Source: Salinicoccus roseus
GTDB lineage: Bacteria > Bacillota > Bacilli > Staphylococcales > Salinicoccaceae
Assembly: GCF_003814515.1 (NCBI RefSeq)
Contig: NZ_RKQJ01000002.1
Location: forward strand, 186,001-250,000
Direction: 5' to 3'
DNA length: 64,000 nt
Of this stretch, positions 38,349-47,900 are shown piece after piece. The stretch's first letter is position 1. Each line of letters begins with the position of its first letter. Both the position numbers and the translations under genes were made by a program. A model generated the notes under the pieces. The model made no database searches, was not told the DNA's origin, and saw only the letters and a list, made by a program, of their open reading frames with translations.

Positions 38349-38632
38349 TCACCTTCGACTGTGGCAAGGAATTCTCAAACTGGCAGTCGATGAGCAATCG
38401 AAATGATCTGTCCATCTACTTTGCCGATCCAGGGACACCGTCCCAACGGGGATTGAATGAACATTCCAATGGACTGCTCAGAAAGGATGGACTGCCCAAA
38501 GACATGGGTTTCAACACGGTCGATCAGGCTTTCGTCTCATCCGTCGCCGCAAGAAGAAACCACATACCGAGAAAACCATTGGACTACCGTACACCGTTGG
38601 AAGTGTTTTTGAGTTACATGGGTGATAAGTAA
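38346..38632 (+). mobile_element. IS30-family transposase, C-terminal fragment
   Basis: From about 38346 the plus strand encodes ITFDCGKEFSNWQ, YFADPGTPSQRGLNEHSNGL and RKPLDYRTPLEVF, the second Asp and the Glu of the IS30 DDE site plus the C-terminus, ending at a TAA at 38630-38632. The N-terminal two thirds are missing. It marks the right border of the sugar island. Confidence 0.8.
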
Positions 38633-38756
38633 CTGTCTAGCTTATTTTGACAAACGAAATTACAAGAAAAGGATGCCCTTTTTCTATTTATTCATTTACA
38701 CAAACTATTTTACGCTCTCTATACAATTCAAAATTAAAATAACTCGCATGATTTGA

Positions 38757-39383
38757 TTAGACTTCAATTTTAACTTTCAACTGATTTTTTTTACGAAATG
38801 TATTAAAAATAACAGCAACTATAAACCCAACAAGAAATCCTCCAATATGGCCTACAATAGAAATATCAGGTATTACAAAAGTTGATATAACAAAAGATCC
38901 GATAATCATTAATAGAAAACTATAATCTTGTTTATAAAATTTATCTGAATAAAATAATATAAAGAAAAAATATATTCCTAAATAACCACTGCCAAAACTA
39001 GAACTTCCACTAAGAGGGTAAATCCCATAATGAAACATAGTTATTAGAATTCCTGTAATTAAGGAAATAAATATAGTAACAGCTATAAAGTTAAGACTTC
39101 CAAAATATTTTTCTAACGGCCTCCCTAAGAAATAAATCATAGGAAGATTAAGTATTAGATGTAAGACACTCATATGGCCTAAAGAGTAAGTGAAAAGTCT
39201 CCAAAGCTCTAATTCTCTAATATTCGAATCAACCAATGCCCCCATTTTTTCAACACTCTGATCATTATAACTACCATAAAAAACCAATGTAATAATACCA
39301 TTAAACAAAACAAGAAAAATTAATAAAGCCGTAACTTTATAATTTTTCAAAAAATGCTTAAATGAAAGATCAAAAATAAACAT
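38757..39383 (-). CDS. Rhomboid-family intramembrane protease (possibly divergent)
   Basis: A 208-residue membrane protein with six hydrophobic segments. The rhomboid landmarks are HMSVLHLILNLPMIYFLGRP near residue 70 (HxxxN region), a Ser-rich SGSSSFGSGYLGIYFF segment near residue 125 where the catalytic Ser is expected, and the catalytic His in VGHIGGFLVGF near residue 184. The serine motif is not the classical GASG, so activity is uncertain. It is AT-rich and monocistronic, between the IS30 relic and the defence island. Confidence 0.75.
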   Translation of the reverse strand: MFIFDLSFKHFLKNYKVTALLIFLVLFNGIITLVFYGSYNDQSVEKMGALVDSNIRELELWRLFTYSLGHMSVLHLILNLPMIYFLGRPLEKYFGSLNFIAVTIFISLITGILITMFHYGIYPLSGSSSFGSGYLGIYFFFILFYSDKFYKQDYSFLLMIIGSFVISTFVIPDISIVGHIGGFLVGFIVAVIFNTFRKKNQLKVKIEV

Positions 39384-39542
39384 GTGTTGTCCTCCTTATA
39401 AATACCATTATAGTATAATATGTTAATTTTTTAAATATTCTAACAATAAATTGTATTTTACAACGGCTTATATTATTTTATAATTATATGGTAAATATAT
39501 ATAATATTTTCCAATTATATATACTTGTTATGTAAAGAATAA

Positions 39543-39695
39543 TCATATGATATCCTCTTTGCTTATACCTTCTATCTCCTCACACGCCCTATTGTAGAAA
39601 CGCGTCACTCCCTTGTCATCGGTGATGTGGATACCATCATAGGAAGAATCGATCAGAGACTGAAACTCTTCATATGTAAAAAGTTTTTTTGTCAT
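39543..39695 (-). pseudogene. N-terminal PAS-domain fragment of a sensory regulator
   Basis: An ATG at 39695 opens 50 codons: KLFTYEEFQSLIDSSYDGIH, then ITDDKGVTRFYNRACEEIEG, the start of a PAS domain as in sigma-54-dependent sugar or amino-acid regulators. A TGA at 39543-39545 ends it and no continuation is visible in the AT-rich DNA beyond. It is more GC-rich than its surroundings, so it is probably a backbone gene cut by insertion of the AT-rich material. Confidence 0.6.
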
Positions 39696-39896
39696 AGTGC
39701 CCACCCTTTGTACAGAATATTGGTATTTACAAATATACCATGTCTACACTCAAATATGGCAGTAGCCTGGGGAGAAAGACACTCTTCCTCTACCTTCATC
39801 ATCAAATTCTGCACATGTTAAATTTTCAGATTATTATACCAGCATTAAAGAATTCTGCTATCATGAAATCAAACACACTCGTAAAGGATGTATACC

Positions 39897-41690
39897 ATGT
39901 CCAACTATAATGTGAACAACAGTACAGTAAATGCCCTGCTCGGCTGGATTGACGAAGGCATCGTCGCGATTCCTGAAATCCAGCGCCCCTTCGTCTGGAG
40001 TGCAACGAAAGTCCGTGATCTCCTGGACTCCCTATATAAGGACTATCCCATCGGCTATATCATCACATGGCAGAACCCCGATGCACGGCTCAAGGACGGC
40101 ACCGTTTCACACGGGAAGAAGATACTGATCGATGGACAGCAGCGTGTCACTGCCCTTATGGCTGCCATTTCAGGGCATGAAGTGCTGGATGGGAAGTACA
40201 AGAAGAAGCGCATCAAAATCGCCTTCCACCCGAAAAAGGAGAAATTCGAAGTCCAGAACTCGGCGATACTGAAAGACAAAAGGTGGATTCCGGATATCGC
40301 AGAGATATTCAAACCCACCTTCAGTTCATTCAATTTCATTACGGAGTACTGCAACAATAACCCTGGCATGAATCCTGATGAACTGAACCGGATCATCCAG
40401 CGTCTGATCAACATCCGTCATAGTACGCTCGGCATCATAGACTTGAACCATACACTCGACATCAAGATGGTGACGGAAATCTTCATCCGCATCAACTCTA
40501 CAGGCGTCAGCCTGAGCCAGGCCGATTTCGTCATGTCCAAAATATCGGTGAACAGCCAGCACGACGGACCGATCATCCGCAAGACCATCGACTACTTCTC
40601 ACACCTCATCGAGCATCCGAACATCTTTGAGAACATCCGTGCGAATGATGCAGAGTTCTCACAGACGGAGGCCTTCAGGAAGATACAGTGGCTCAAGGAC
40701 TACAACAGTAACATCTATCAGCCAAGTTATTCCGATGTACTGCGGGTCGCCTATACATTCAAGTTCCTGCGCGGCCCCCTCTCCAACCTCGTCAGTCTGT
40801 TGTCGGGCAGGGATTTCGAGACACGGGAATTCAAGGATGAAATCATAGAATCATCCTTCACCGACCTGAAGGACGGTGTAATGCAGTTTGTCGATGAAAC
40901 GAACTTCAAGAGATTCCTCATGATCGTCAAATCAGCCGGCATGATCGATAAGAAGCTCGTCCGATCGATCACCGTGCTGAACTTCGCATATGCCCTATAC
41001 CTGCTGCTGAGGGAACAGAACTACTCTTCCTCGGACATCAACCACGCCGTCAGGAAATGGATCGTCTCATCCACCTTGACCGAACGGTATTCAAGCTCCA
41101 TCGAAAGCCGCTTTTCCGCCGACATCAAGCGGTTCGCCAAAGAAAATCCGCGTGATGTCATTCAATCCGTCGAGAAGGGGGAACTCTCCGATGCATTCTG
41201 GGAGAACACATTCCTCGAAAATCTGGAAACATCCACATCCAACAGTCCATTCTTCAACCTTTATGTAATGGCGCAGATCTATGACAACGACTACGCATTC
41301 CTATCCAAATCCATCAGAGTCCAGCAGCTGATAGAAGAACGGGGAGATGTGCATCATGTGTTCCCGAAGAACTACCTTCAGAAGAACGGTTTCGACCATT
41401 ACTCTATCTACAACCAGATCGCCAACTACGTATACACTGAGCAGACGGTGAACCTCGCACTCAGCAATCAGCCGCCCGCCCAATACATGGAAACAGTGAA
41501 GAAACAGATTGAGAATCAGGAACATGTGATTGGAGAAATATCGAGTGAAGCGGAGCTGGAAGATAATTTGAGGATGAACTGTATCCCCGAATCCATTTTT
41601 GAAATGGATGCTGGAGACTTTCAGGAGTTTCTCAAGGAGAGAAGACCGTTGATGATGGAGAAGATACGAAATTATTACAGAACATTATAA
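39897..41690 (+). CDS. GmrSD-like DUF262/HNH restriction protein
   Basis: A protein of about 597 residues joining an N-terminal DUF262 domain with a C-terminal DUF1524-type HNH nuclease, the arrangement of fused GmrS/GmrD type IV restriction enzymes that attack modified phage DNA. DUF262 shows IPEIQRPFVWSATKVRDLLD near residue 24 and the nucleotide-handling motif ILIDGQQRVTAL near residue 76. The HNH part has VHHVFPKNYLQKNG near residue 485 and the downstream Asn of TEQTVNLAL. AGGA eight bases upstream supports the ATG at 39897. Its GC content is close to the chromosome backbone, unlike the following genes. It is a single gene. Confidence 0.85.
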   Translation: MSNYNVNNSTVNALLGWIDEGIVAIPEIQRPFVWSATKVRDLLDSLYKDYPIGYIITWQNPDARLKDGTVSHGKKILIDGQQRVTALMAAISGHEVLDGKYKKKRIKIAFHPKKEKFEVQNSAILKDKRWIPDIAEIFKPTFSSFNFITEYCNNNPGMNPDELNRIIQRLINIRHSTLGIIDLNHTLDIKMVTEIFIRINSTGVSLSQADFVMSKISVNSQHDGPIIRKTIDYFSHLIEHPNIFENIRANDAEFSQTEAFRKIQWLKDYNSNIYQPSYSDVLRVAYTFKFLRGPLSNLVSLLSGRDFETREFKDEIIESSFTDLKDGVMQFVDETNFKRFLMIVKSAGMIDKKLVRSITVLNFAYALYLLLREQNYSSSDINHAVRKWIVSSTLTERYSSSIESRFSADIKRFAKENPRDVIQSVEKGELSDAFWENTFLENLETSTSNSPFFNLYVMAQIYDNDYAFLSKSIRVQQLIEERGDVHHVFPKNYLQKNGFDHYSIYNQIANYVYTEQTVNLALSNQPPAQYMETVKKQIENQEHVIGEISSEAELEDNLRMNCIPESIFEMDAGDFQEFLKERRPLMMEKIRNYYRTL

Positions 41691-41826
41691 ATAAAAACAT
41701 ATTAACTATTCAATTTATAGTATCAAAAGATCAGGATGCACAAAATGAATGAAGGAGAATACTGGATAAGTATTTACAGAAAAGAGACTTAGATAAAGAA
41801 CATGAAGATACTCGAGGTGGATAATA

Positions 41827-42681
41827 TTGAAAAAAAGGCCCTTCACAATTCAAACATATTTTCCAAGTGGTAATACTAGAGGCTATAGAATATCACAAAT
41901 TCCCACACGTACTGTTCAAGCAATATATATACCAAGATTCGATCTTGATGTAGCAATCGAGAATAGACCAGAACTCAATTATAACGGCATATACTTTTTG
42001 TTCGAAGAAGAGGAGCCGGTTATAGATCACAATAGAGCGGCAGCATATATTGGTGAAAGTGAAACTATATACAATCGTTTAAAGCGTCACCATAAAGAAA
42101 GAGGAGATTGGTCTGTGGCTGTAGTATTTACGACTACAGGCGAAGAGAATCAACTAACAAAAGCAGACATAAAATACTTAGAGAATTACTGTTATCAAAG
42201 AGCGTTAGAAGCGGATCGGTATTCATTGAATCAGAATACACCTACTCAGTCTTTTGTACATGAAGCTAGAGAAGCGGATTTAATGGATATGTATAGTTCT
42301 ATCGCAGATCTATTATCTTTTTTGGGCTTCCCTATATTTATGCCAAAAATGAATGAAAAAGAGATGAGAGATCAAGACAATTATTATTATATTACTAGCA
42401 GAGGATCGGATGCTAAAGCTATATATTCTCAGGATGGGATGACAGTTATAAAAGGGTCAAGAATTGCTTCAAGCTCAACCAAAAGTTTTTCAAATGGCAG
42501 ATTACTTAATGAGCTAAAGGAAACTAAAATAATCGACGATGAAGGTATATTTGTAAAAGACTATACTTTCACTAAACCTTCTACTGCAGCTTCAATTGTC
42601 GCACTCCAACCCGCTAATGGATGGATCATGTGGAAGAGGAAAGACGGGAAGACATTAGATGAGTGCGTGACCCGATATTAG
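41827..42681 (+). CDS. GIY-YIG nuclease-domain protein with DUF4357-like C-terminus
   Basis: A 284-residue protein. NGIYFLFEEEEPV (residues about 58-70) and AAAYIGESETIYNRLKRHH (about 76-94) form the GIY...YIG nuclease core with the Arg in the following helix; Glu in LENYCYQRALE fits the later catalytic position. The C-terminus (residues 190-284) looks like DUF4357, often paired with GIY-YIG and restriction functions. The start is TTG behind GAGGTGG. It begins an AT-rich block unlike the preceding gene. It may be a defence nuclease or a stand-alone mobile gene. Confidence 0.75.
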   Translation: MKKRPFTIQTYFPSGNTRGYRISQIPTRTVQAIYIPRFDLDVAIENRPELNYNGIYFLFEEEEPVIDHNRAAAYIGESETIYNRLKRHHKERGDWSVAVVFTTTGEENQLTKADIKYLENYCYQRALEADRYSLNQNTPTQSFVHEAREADLMDMYSSIADLLSFLGFPIFMPKMNEKEMRDQDNYYYITSRGSDAKAIYSQDGMTVIKGSRIASSSTKSFSNGRLLNELKETKIIDDEGIFVKDYTFTKPSTAASIVALQPANGWIMWKRKDGKTLDECVTRY

Positions 42682-42839
42682 TCTCCTTATTAATGATGAG
42701 ATCGAAGTTGGTTATAATAAACAGGTTATGTCAGCCAAGATAATAAACGTTGCTAAATAGCATATCTTTAATTTTAAAATTAAATCTAATTAGGAATGGT
42801 TAAAAGTAAGTTAAGCATACAGAAAGTGAGGAAGAGAAT

Positions 42840-43865
42840 ATGCCAGATATTCATTATTTTCAGCGGTATTCCAGTAAGGAGAATACGGTGACGAATAACA
42901 CACTGCTTTTGTTCAGCAGATTATATCATCATGATAGCAGAGTTTTCAAAGAGTTCTTAAATCAATTACCTAATGATGAACAGACCATGCCAATAAACTC
43001 TACGATAAAGTTTGAACAACAAACAAGTGCGAACCATAGTGTTCCAGATGGAGCAATTACACAGGAAAGCTTTAAAATTGTTATAGAGACAAAGCTATAC
43101 GGACAAGAAGATATCGACCAGATTATAAAACATACTGATAGTTTTGACGGAGAAAAAAATAAGTATCTGATGCTCATCAATGTTCACCAAATACACGAAG
43201 ATTATAAAGTAAAGATAAGAAATAAATTAAATGAGAAAGGAACAGACGTTCAACTAATCGACACTGCCTTTGAGGATATAATTACCAGTTTCAGATCAGT
43301 TATTAACGAATATGACACAGAAATGAGTATGATTATTGATGACTATGAAGATTACTGTAACGGTGCTAATCTCATTAGCATCGAAGACCGGTTGATGCGT
43401 GCACTTCCGGTTGGGGATACATTAGATCACAATTTTAAATACAAACTGTACTACGCACCTGCAAGCAGATCATATAATAGACGCCACAGATATTTAGGGT
43501 TATACACAAGAAAAGAAATAAAAGGTGTCGGAAAAATTGAACTCATTGTCGATGCTGACTATTACAAGGAAAGCAAAAAATTCAAATGGGAAGTAGTGGA
43601 AGGCAATAAAGATCAATTAACAGATGAAGTCATAGATAATATTGTGCAGTCGATGTTTCATGGAGAAGAAGAATTTGGTTATCAAATTTATAAAGGGCAT
43701 AGATTTTTTATAGTCCCAGAATTCATTGAAACAAAATTTGAAAAAGTCTCTCCAGGTGGGCTATTGGGAGCCAAATATTTTGATTTGACTGATTATGGAT
43801 TAGTGAAAGAAGAACTCGATACTCAGTTGATTGCTGAAAAGCTTAAAGAAGAAACATGGAAGTGA
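42840..43865 (+). CDS. PD-(D/E)XK nuclease-like protein, function unknown
   Basis: A 341-residue AT-rich gene. Near residue 75 the segment VPDGAITQESFKIVIETKLY presents Asp and Glu-x-Lys in the PD-(D/E)XK spacing, preceded by a helix with a conserved Glu candidate. The rest shows alternating strands and helices without a family I recognise. It lies 158 bases after the GIY-YIG gene in the same direction. A REase-like effector in a defence island is the best guess; it might act together with the two small genes that follow. Confidence 0.6.
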   Translation: MPDIHYFQRYSSKENTVTNNTLLLFSRLYHHDSRVFKEFLNQLPNDEQTMPINSTIKFEQQTSANHSVPDGAITQESFKIVIETKLYGQEDIDQIIKHTDSFDGEKNKYLMLINVHQIHEDYKVKIRNKLNEKGTDVQLIDTAFEDIITSFRSVINEYDTEMSMIIDDYEDYCNGANLISIEDRLMRALPVGDTLDHNFKYKLYYAPASRSYNRRHRYLGLYTRKEIKGVGKIELIVDADYYKESKKFKWEVVEGNKDQLTDEVIDNIVQSMFHGEEEFGYQIYKGHRFFIVPEFIETKFEKVSPGGLLGAKYFDLTDYGLVKEELDTQLIAEKLKEETWK

Positions 43866-43942
43866 TTTTATTAGCATACCGTGAATTATAGAGAGAATAG
43901 AAATAAAAGAGGTTAAATATAAGTGAGATAGGAGGAAGAGCA

Positions 43943-44272
43943 ATGGAACTTGAAGTGTTTATTGGGGATTTAGAAGACGATTTATTTGATTATGAGAACG
44001 GCGATTATAATGGTAATATTCCTAAACGAATTAGTATGTTTTTCCCAAAATCACATAGCACATTTCATTTTATCCTTCAGAAAATTGAAGATAAAGAAAT
44101 CGAAGGTAAACAAACAGATTGGGGTGCATGGGTAGCACTTTTATACCTTCACGAAATGAAAGATTTATTAAAAGGATTTTATAATGAAGCAGATTTCAAA
44201 GTAGTTGAGAAGGAAATGATAAAGTTAGATGCAAATAAAAAATATGCACTCGTAGCTTGTGAAATGATATGA
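43943..44272 (+). CDS. Small acidic protein, unknown
   Basis: A 109-residue protein starting behind AGGAGGAAG. The N-terminus is very acidic (GDLEDDLFDYENGDYNGN), followed by hydrophobic-aromatic helices (TDWGAWVALLYLHEMKDLLK). No membrane segment, signal or known motif is visible. It is followed after 17 bases by another small gene and is probably cotranscribed with it. Small acidic helical partners in such islands are often immunity or regulatory proteins, but nothing in the sequence proves it. Confidence 0.55.
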   Translation: MELEVFIGDLEDDLFDYENGDYNGNIPKRISMFFPKSHSTFHFILQKIEDKEIEGKQTDWGAWVALLYLHEMKDLLKGFYNEADFKVVEKEMIKLDANKKYALVACEMI

Positions 44273-44289
44273 GAGAAAGGTGACTTGAA

Positions 44290-44649
44290 TTGCATATCAA
44301 AGAAAACGAAGCAGGCCTTATTTATATAGACGAGGAAATAATCCGAGCAATCTTTAGTTGCGTATATGGTTTGAATGAAAATGACAGTAAAACAAAAAAG
44401 CTATTAAAGGACAAGAAATTTAACGATTTCATGCATATGTTGTTACTGATGCAAGAGTATAATTATCAATATCGTTTTTCACAGTTCGAAGAATTATTTC
44501 CATTGTTTGAGGAGACAGTCGGCCCCATGGAGCGTAATTCTGAGGGGACAAGTTTTTGGCTTGCTATGGGTCTAGCTTTAAAAGATTTATACGGATTTAG
44601 AAATAAAACATTAAAGTCATTGCTGATTAAATTGAAAAACAGCAACTAA
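44290..44649 (+). CDS. Small helical protein, unknown
   Basis: A 119-residue, mostly helical cytoplasmic protein (segments KFNDFMHMLLLMQEYNYQYR and GTSFWLAMGLALKDLYGF). It has a TTG start behind AGAAAGGTGA. I do not recognise the family. It is paired with the preceding small gene and ends at a strong terminator (44688-44725), which closes the unit that may begin at the PD-(D/E)XK-like gene. Confidence 0.55.
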   Translation: MHIKENEAGLIYIDEEIIRAIFSCVYGLNENDSKTKKLLKDKKFNDFMHMLLLMQEYNYQYRFSQFEELFPLFEETVGPMERNSEGTSFWLAMGLALKDLYGFRNKTLKSLLIKLKNSN

Positions 44650-44687
44650 ATACAATATTATATTAGGAATATGATGACAGTAATATT

Positions 44688-44725
44688 ATCTCCTGAATAT
44701 CGCCATGGTATTCAGGAGATATTTT
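44688..44725 (+). terminator. Strong terminator closing the small-gene unit
   Basis: ATCTCCTGAATA and TATTCAGGAGAT form a perfect 12-bp stem around a 9-base loop, followed by ATTTT. Confidence 0.85.
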
Positions 44726-44881
44726 CGCATCTATTTGAATAACTTTAGAAGCGTTTGATTTAAATATTGATAAAACTGAAACGCGATAAGTGTAATTTAA
44801 CGAATAACTTATCTGAGGAAAAACCGCATCATTGAGCGATACGATGATAACCATCATAAGTGATGTGTTTTTACTATATTT

Positions 44882-44889
44882 GGTATAAT
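44882..44889 (+). promoter_or_regulatory. Extended -10 promoter of the small basic gene
   Basis: TGGTATAATA presents an extended -10 element (TGnTATAAT, 44881-44889), with T-rich DNA in place of a clear -35. It would give a leader of about 65 bases containing the palindrome TGGCATTATGCCA directly before the ribosome site. Confidence 0.5.
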
Positions 44890-44961
44890 AAATAACAGAG
44901 TAGGAACTAGGCGATACCACTTCGTAGAATTTATTGGCATTATGCCAGGAGGTGGTAGTTT

Positions 44962-45090
44962 ATGGCTTGTAAAAAAGCAACTCCTTATACAAGGAAAGCT
45001 GCAAGGACTCTAGCTACAAAAGGAGCTAGTAAGGCATCCAAGAGTAAAGCTGGAAGAACTCTGGCAAACCATAACAATAGACACCATTAG
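44962..45090 (+). CDS. 42-residue Lys/Arg-rich basic protein, unknown
   Basis: An ATG with an ideal AGGAGGTGG ribosome site seven bases upstream opens a 42-codon frame: MACKKATPYTRKAARTLATK, then GASKASKSKAGRTLANHNNR and HH. About a third of the residues are Lys, Arg or His and there is no hydrophobic segment. It has its own extended -10 promoter and lies between two terminators (44688-44725 and 45121-45144), so it forms a one-gene unit just before hsdM. A nucleic-acid-binding role would fit the charge; no family is known to me. Confidence 0.7.
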   Translation: MACKKATPYTRKAARTLATKGASKASKSKAGRTLANHNNRHH

Positions 45091-45120
45091 ATGTTAGTTT
45101 TAAAAACTGCAACAACACGA

Positions 45121-45144
45121 AGGAGCCTAGCGCTCCTACTTTTT
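45121..45144 (+). terminator. Terminator of the small basic gene
   Basis: AGGAGC and GCTCCT form a short stable stem followed by ACTTTTT. A TATAAT-like sequence at 45146-45151 directly after it probably starts hsdM transcription. Confidence 0.7.
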
Positions 45145-45189
45145 GTATAATATAAGCAAGATGATTATAAAAATTTGGAGAGTGAAATA

Positions 45190-46671
45190 ATGTCTAAACT
45201 AACATTACCGCAATTGGAGTCTCATTTATGGGAATCAGCAAATATACTAAGAGGATCAATCGATTCCTCTGATTATAAAAACTATATTTTTGGGTTGTTG
45301 TTTTTAAAACGTTTGAGTGACGTATTTATAGAGACGGCTAAGAAGGTCGAGTGGAAAGAAGGTGACGATTATGCATGGTATGATCGGGATGAACACCAGT
45401 TCTTTGTACCTGAAAGAGCTCGTTGGACAGAGATACAAATACAAACTCACGACATCGGTAATACAATCAATAAAGCTTTTGAATCTCTGGAGGAAGAAAA
45501 CCCTTCCCTAGTCGGTGTGCTTGCCAACATCGATTTCAATGACAAGGAAAAGCTCCCAGATAAATTGTTGCTGCAACTGATCCAGCACTTCTCAAAAATC
45601 GATCTCAGCAATGACAATTTATCAGAACCGGACATGCTCGGCCGTGCATACGAGTATCTCATTAAGCAGTTTGCAGATGATGCTGGTAAAAAAGGTGGAG
45701 AATTCTATACCCCTTCCAAAGTAGTTGAATTGATAGTCAGTCTGATTAAACCAGAAGAAGGTATGCGAGTATGCGATCCCACGGTTGGTTCAGGCGGTAT
45801 GCTCATTCAATCAGTAGACTACATCAAATCACAGGGTGGAAACCCGCGTAACTTATCATTGCATGGGCAAGAGAGAAACTTGAATACATGGTCAATATGT
45901 AAGATGAACCTACTCCTCCATGGTCTCAGTGACCACCGTATTGAACGCGGAGATACCATACGTGAACCAAAGCTCGTAGGTGATGGTAAAGAGTTACTGT
46001 TATACGACAGGGTAATCGCTAATCCGCCTTTCTCACTCAAGAACTGGGGAAGAGAAGAAGCAGAATCAGATGAATATGGTCGTTTTAGATTTGGTATCCC
46101 GCCAAAGAATGCTGGTGATTTTGCTTTCGTTCAACATATGGTAGCTACGCTTAATCATGAAGGTAAAGCCGGTGTGGTAATGCCCCACGGCGTATTATTC
46201 CGTGGCGGTGCCGAAGGCAAGATCAGAGAAGGTCTTCTAAAAGAGGACATTATTGAAGCAGTCATTGGTCTCCCCTCTTCTTTGTTCTATGGCACTGGTA
46301 TACCAGCGAGCATCTTGATTTTGAACCGAAATAAGGAAGAAGAACAACGAGGAAAAGTTTTTATATTAGATGGTTCTAAAGATTATCAGGAAGGTAAAAA
46401 CCAGAATATCCTTCATGATAAAGATATCGAGAAGATAATAAATGCATATGACTCATGGGAAGATATTGAAAAATATTGTCGAGTAGTTGATATCACAGAA
46501 ATTAAAGAAAATGAATATAACTTAAATATTGCAAGATATATCGATACCACTGAAGAAGAAGAAGAGATTGATCTACAGGCAACACTAAATGATTTGCATA
46601 AATTAGAACAAGATAGAGAACTAATTGAAGATAAAATGTATGGCTATCTCAAGGAGCTGGGGTACGAATGA
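45190..46671 (+). CDS. hsdM: Type I restriction-modification DNA methyltransferase HsdM
   Basis: A 493-residue N6-adenine methyltransferase subunit that transfers methyl groups from S-adenosylmethionine in the HsdM2S complex. The N-terminal helical HsdM domain is followed by the SAM site [13 protein letters not shown] near residue 200 and the catalytic [10 protein letters not shown] near residue 278. The ATG at 45190 follows TTGGAGAG at a normal distance and is preferred over a TTG five codons earlier. It overlaps hsdS by ATGA. Confidence 0.95.
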   Translation: MSKLTLPQLESHLWESANILRGSIDSSDYKNYIFGLLFLKRLSDVFIETAKKVEWKEGDDYAWYDRDEHQFFVPERARWTEIQIQTHDIGNTINKAFESLEEENPSLVGVLANIDFNDKEKLPDKLLLQLIQHFSKIDLSNDNLSEPDMLGRAYEYLIKQFADDAGKKGGEFYTPSKVVELIVSLIKPEEGMRVCDPTVGSGGMLIQSVDYIKSQGGNPRNLSLHGQERNLNTWSICKMNLLLHGLSDHRIERGDTIREPKLVGDGKELLLYDRVIANPPFSLKNWGREEAESDEYGRFRFGIPPKNAGDFAFVQHMVATLNHEGKAGVVMPHGVLFRGGAEGKIREGLLKEDIIEAVIGLPSSLFYGTGIPASILILNRNKEEEQRGKVFILDGSKDYQEGKNQNILHDKDIEKIINAYDSWEDIEKYCRVVDITEIKENEYNLNIARYIDTTEEEEEIDLQATLNDLHKLEQDRELIEDKMYGYLKELGYE

Positions 46672-47900
46672 ACATGGAACCGATGCCCATGATAGAGTGG
46701 GAAAAAGCATTAGATATTCAAGGTGGGACACAGCCTCCAAGATCTGAATTTATAAATCATCCTCAAAATGGTTACATCAGATTAATACAGATTAGGGATT
46801 TTGATTCTGATAAGCATAAAGTATATGTTCCTTTTACAAATAAATTAAAAACATGCCAGAAAGAAGATATATTTATAGCTAGGTATGGAGCATCTACTGG
46901 TAGAATTTTAACTGGTTTACAAGGTGCTTATAATGTAGCGTTAGCAAAGATTATAAAAAAAGATAAAAAGATAGATAATAAATTTTTGTACTATTTTCTA
47001 CAATCCTATATATTCCAAAACTATTTAAAGCGGGTTTCTTCACGATCTGCACAAAGTGGGTTTAATAAAAATGATTTAGCTTCAGTAGCTGTTCCTAAAC
47101 CTTCTTTCTTAGAACAGCAAAAAATCGCATCTATCCTCTCTTCTGTAGATGAAGCAATTGAAAAAACTCAAGCGATTGTAAAACAAACAAGAAAAGTACG
47201 TAAAGGAATAATTCGTGAGCTCCTTAACGAAGGTATCGATAATACAAAATTCAAAGATACACCAGTTGGAAATATTCCAATCAGTTGGAGTTATAAGAAA
47301 TTAAGCGAAGTGACTGAAATTATTAACGGCGGAACACCAAGTAGAAGTAATAATGAATACTGGGAAAATGGAAATATACCATGGGCAACTCCCACAGATA
47401 TTACAAAACAGAAGAGTAAGTACATTAAAAAGACCAACTCATATATTAATAATCAAGGTTTAGATAATAGTTCAGCGACTTTATTACCTATAGGAGCGGT
47501 TCTCATGACAAGTAGAGCAACTATCGGAGAAAGAAGTATAAATACTGTTCCTATGGCAACTAACCAAGGTTTCAAATCATTTATATGTAAAAATGATGAA
47601 CTGTTAAATGAGTTCCTCTATTACTTAATAGAGATTTTAAAAGATAGATTTAAATCTCTGTCAAGTGGCAGTACATTTTTAGAAATTTCAAAGAGCGAGA
47701 TGGAATCATTTTTAATTCAAGTTCCACCTATTGAGGAGCAAAAAGAAATATGCAAACGGATTAGTAGTTTAGACACTAAAATTCAGATCGAACAACAACA
47801 AATACAAAAATTATCTAAAATAAAAAATGGTCTCATGCAACAACTCTTAACCGGAAAAGTCCGTGTGCCATTAAATGAGAATGAGGAGGTCCCACAATGA
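46668..47900 (+). CDS. hsdS: Type I restriction-modification specificity subunit HsdS
   Basis: A 410-residue DNA-recognition subunit with two target-recognition domains (residues about 5-135 and 200-350), each followed by a coiled spacer helix ([20 protein letters not shown] and [20 protein letters not shown]). The two half-site domains and repeats are complete, so it should give a bipartite recognition sequence. It overlaps hsdM and hsdR by 4 bases each. It is the most AT-rich gene of the operon, as expected for an exchangeable specificity gene. Confidence 0.93.
   Translation: MNMEPMPMIEWEKALDIQGGTQPPRSEFINHPQNGYIRLIQIRDFDSDKHKVYVPFTNKLKTCQKEDIFIARYGASTGRILTGLQGAYNVALAKIIKKDKKIDNKFLYYFLQSYIFQNYLKRVSSRSAQSGFNKNDLASVAVPKPSFLEQQKIASILSSVDEAIEKTQAIVKQTRKVRKGIIRELLNEGIDNTKFKDTPVGNIPISWSYKKLSEVTEIINGGTPSRSNNEYWENGNIPWATPTDITKQKSKYIKKTNSYINNQGLDNSSATLLPIGAVLMTSRATIGERSINTVPMATNQGFKSFICKNDELLNEFLYYLIEILKDRFKSLSSGSTFLEISKSEMESFLIQVPPIEEQKEICKRISSLDTKIQIEQQQIQKLSKIKNGLMQQLLTGKVRVPLNENEEVPQ

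Noticed and set aside
44663-44920. An 85-codon minus-strand frame between the small-gene unit and the basic protein gene
   Set aside because: It crosses a strong plus-strand terminator and a promoter and has no recognisable content.
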